Shown: positions 19,549 to 20,870 of the stretch, one piece after another
Layout of the letters: each line of letters begins with the position of its first letter
How positions within the stretch are numbered: the first letter of the stretch is position 1
Source of the DNA: Candidatus Pelagibacter sp. TMED275
Lineage (GTDB): Bacteria > Pseudomonadota > Alphaproteobacteria > Pelagibacterales > Pelagibacteraceae
DNA length: 20,870 bases
Reading direction: 5' to 3'
NCBI GenBank assembly: GCA_002169255.1
Contig: NHLU01000010.1
Span: 12,390 to 33,259 of the forward strand
The notes under the pieces: generated by a model
What the model saw: only the letters and a program-made list of their open reading frames with translations
Databases searched by the model: none
What the model was told of the DNA's origin: nothing
Program-made: the position numbers and the translations under genes

Positions 19549-20094
19549 TTATAATGGTTGAATTACCATAATTATTTGTTTGCCATCAAATTTAGGGTTC
19601 AATTCAACTTTGCCGTGGGAAACTGTGTCTTCTTTTATTTTACTCATAAGTTCATGCCCTAGGTTTGAATGTTGTAACTCTCTACCTTTAAACCTGATTG
19701 TAAACTTTACTTTATCTCCCTTTGATAGAAATTTTAATGCATTTTTTAACTTAAAGTTATAGTCATGAGTTTCTGTAACTGGTCTTAATTTAATCTCTTT
19801 AAGTTCAATTTTTTTTTGCTTTTTTTTTGCTTTATTCGCTTTTTTTTGTGCATCATATTTATATTTACCCATATCTATAATTTTACATACGGGTGGGCTT
19901 GCATTAGGTGCAATTTCAATCAAGTCAAGACCTTCATCTTTTGCCATAGAGATTGCCTTGTTAGTAGTGATTATACCAAGATTTTCTCCATTACTTGAAA
20001 TTACCTGAACCTCTGGAGAATTAATTCTATGGTTAGATCGAGGTCCTCTTGGCTTTGATCTTCTTTGAAAATAGTTTTTTTTTAATTCTGGCAC
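19549..20094 (-). CDS. infC: Translation initiation factor IF-3
   Basis: IF-3 binds the 30S subunit, prevents premature joining of 50S and checks start-codon choice. The 181-residue protein has the N-terminal domain (about 20-90, with NHRINSPEVQVI and GLDLIEIAPNASPPVCKIIDMGKYKY) and the C-terminal domain (about 100-181, with KEIKLRPVTETHDYNFKLKNALKFL and TIRFKGRELQH). The start is GTG; no ATG lies near in frame. Since IF-3 discriminates against poor starts, a non-ATG start would allow autocontrol, as the AUU start of E. coli infC does; this is an inference. It begins 3 bases after the thrS stop. Confidence 0.97.
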   Translation of the reverse strand: MPELKKNYFQRRSKPRGPRSNHRINSPEVQVISSNGENLGIITTNKAISMAKDEGLDLIEIAPNASPPVCKIIDMGKYKYDAQKKANKAKKKQKKIELKEIKLRPVTETHDYNFKLKNALKFLSKGDKVKFTIRFKGRELQHSNLGHELMSKIKEDTVSHGKVELNPKFDGKQIIMVIQPL

Positions 20095-20097
20095 TAA

Positions 20098-20870
20098 TTA
20101 TAATGGGGCTTTATTCAGAGATGAATAATTTTTTATAAAATCTTCTGTTTTCATATTTTCTTGTTTTTTAGAATCTAATTGTCTTATAGTTATGGTATCA
20201 CTGTCAACTTCTTTTTTTCCACATATCAGCAATAAAGGAACTTTAGATAGTGAATGCTCTCTTATTTTATAATTTAAGTTGTGATTTTTTAAATCTATCT
20301 CACAATTTATTCCAGAAATACTCACTTGTTTAAAAATTCTTTTTGCATAGTCATCAAATTCATCTGAAATTGGAATAATAACTGCTTGCAGTGGAGAGAT
20401 CCAAAAAGGTAATTTACCTGCATAATGCTCGATTAATATTCCAATAAATCTTTCCAGTGAACCAAATAAAGCTCTATGGATCATTACAGGGACTTTTTTA
20501 GTTCCGTCTTTATCAACGAATGTAGCCCCAAGTCTATTTGGCAAATTCAAGTCTACTTGCAAGGTTCCACACTGCCAGTCTCTTCCAATTGCATCTCTTA
20601 AAACAAATTCAATTTTTGGACCATAAAAAGCACCCTCACCTTTATTGATTGTGTATTCAAGTTTTGTTTCTTTAATAGCTTTTAAAAGAGCATCTTCAGC
20701 TTTATCCCAAACAATGTCATCTCCAACTCTTACCTCTGGTCTATCTGAGTACTTTAATAAAACCTTTTCAAATCCAAGCTCTTTGTAAATTTCTAAAATC
20801 AAATTTGTAACTGTTAAAGACTCTTGAGTAATTTGATCTTCTGTACAAAAAATATGTGCATCATCTTGAG
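20098..20870 (-). CDS. thrS: Threonyl-tRNA synthetase, C-terminal part
   Basis: The frame is open to the right edge, so only the last 256 residues are visible and the start lies outside the window. The visible part begins in the class II core at QDDAHIFCTEDQ and includes GEGAFYGPKIEF (78-89), WQCGTLQVD (98-106), VMIHRALFGSLERFIGIL (128-145, motif 3, with R140), and the anticodon-binding domain (about 155-256, with REHSLSKVPLLLICG). By alignment to E. coli ThrS, H5 and H131 are two of the three zinc ligands that select threonine; the Cys ligand lies beyond the edge. It is followed by infC, the same order as in E. coli, and probably heads this translation operon. Confidence 0.97.
   Translation of the reverse strand, partial: QDDAHIFCTEDQITQESLTVTNLILEIYKELGFEKVLLKYSDRPEVRVGDDIVWDKAEDALLKAIKETKLEYTINKGEGAFYGPKIEFVLRDAIGRDWQCGTLQVDLNLPNRLGATFVDKDGTKKVPVMIHRALFGSLERFIGILIEHYAGKLPFWISPLQAVIIPISDEFDDYAKRIFKQVSISGINCEIDLKNHNLNYKIREHSLSKVPLLLICGKKEVDSDTITIRQLDSKKQENMKTEDFIKNYSSLNKAPL

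Noticed and set aside
20097..20102. Perfect TATAAT on the minus strand before infC
   Set aside because: It ends only 2 bases from the GTG start codon, too close to place a transcription start ahead of infC, and no -35 match was found. It overlaps the thrS stop and is likely a chance match.

Overview
The window is a dense, very A+T-rich stretch of bacterial chromosome. Intergenic gaps are tiny, genes often overlap by a few bases, Shine-Dalgarno sequences are rare, and lysine, asparagine and isoleucine are favoured. The gene content and order (def-fmt-truA; bolA, J-domain gene, cobS, cobT; a RegB-type kinase; thrS-infC-rpmI-rplT-pheS-pheT) point to an alphaproteobacterium with a streamlined genome. 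The best fit is a marine SAR11 / Pelagibacter-like lineage; this is an inference from style and synteny. TGA is used as a stop, so the code is standard. I see no mobile element, CRISPR array, prophage or rRNA.

Layout. (1) 1-688, + strand: the end of a histone-deacetylase-superfamily gene, then a SET-domain protein with an intact post-SET zinc motif. (2) 678-4793, - strand: a run read as small membrane protein, secreted helical protein of unknown function, def, fmt, truA. (3) 4843-6454, + strand: aroK-aroB (shikimate pathway). (4) 6444-6707, - strand: a divergent BolA protein. (5) 6731-10014, + strand: J-domain protein, cobS (MoxR-type AAA+ ATPase) and cobT (von Willebrand A protein), tightly coupled. 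(6) 10011-13344, - strand: gyrB followed by a RegB-like redox sensor kinase. (7) 13509-20870, - strand: thrS (partial), infC, rpmI, rplT, pheS, pheT, lepA and a tRNA-Ser(GGA), a translation operon ending in a weak A/T-rich hairpin.

How the genes work together. Def and Fmt are the two ends of the N-formylmethionine cycle and TruA modifies tRNA. The right-hand third is almost entirely translation machinery. AroK and AroB act in the same aromatic pathway. The least explained unit is BolA / J-domain protein / CobS / CobT. CobS and CobT are named for aerobic cobaltochelatase, but no cobN or other cobalamin gene is present here, and their partners suggest an ATPase-VWA machine for protein or metal-centre remodelling. 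Other notable points are a GyrB lacking the proteobacterial C-terminal insertion, a RegB kinase with Ser in place of Glu after the phospho-accepting His, a BolA without the usual RHR histidine, and three convergent gene pairs whose 3' ends overlap.
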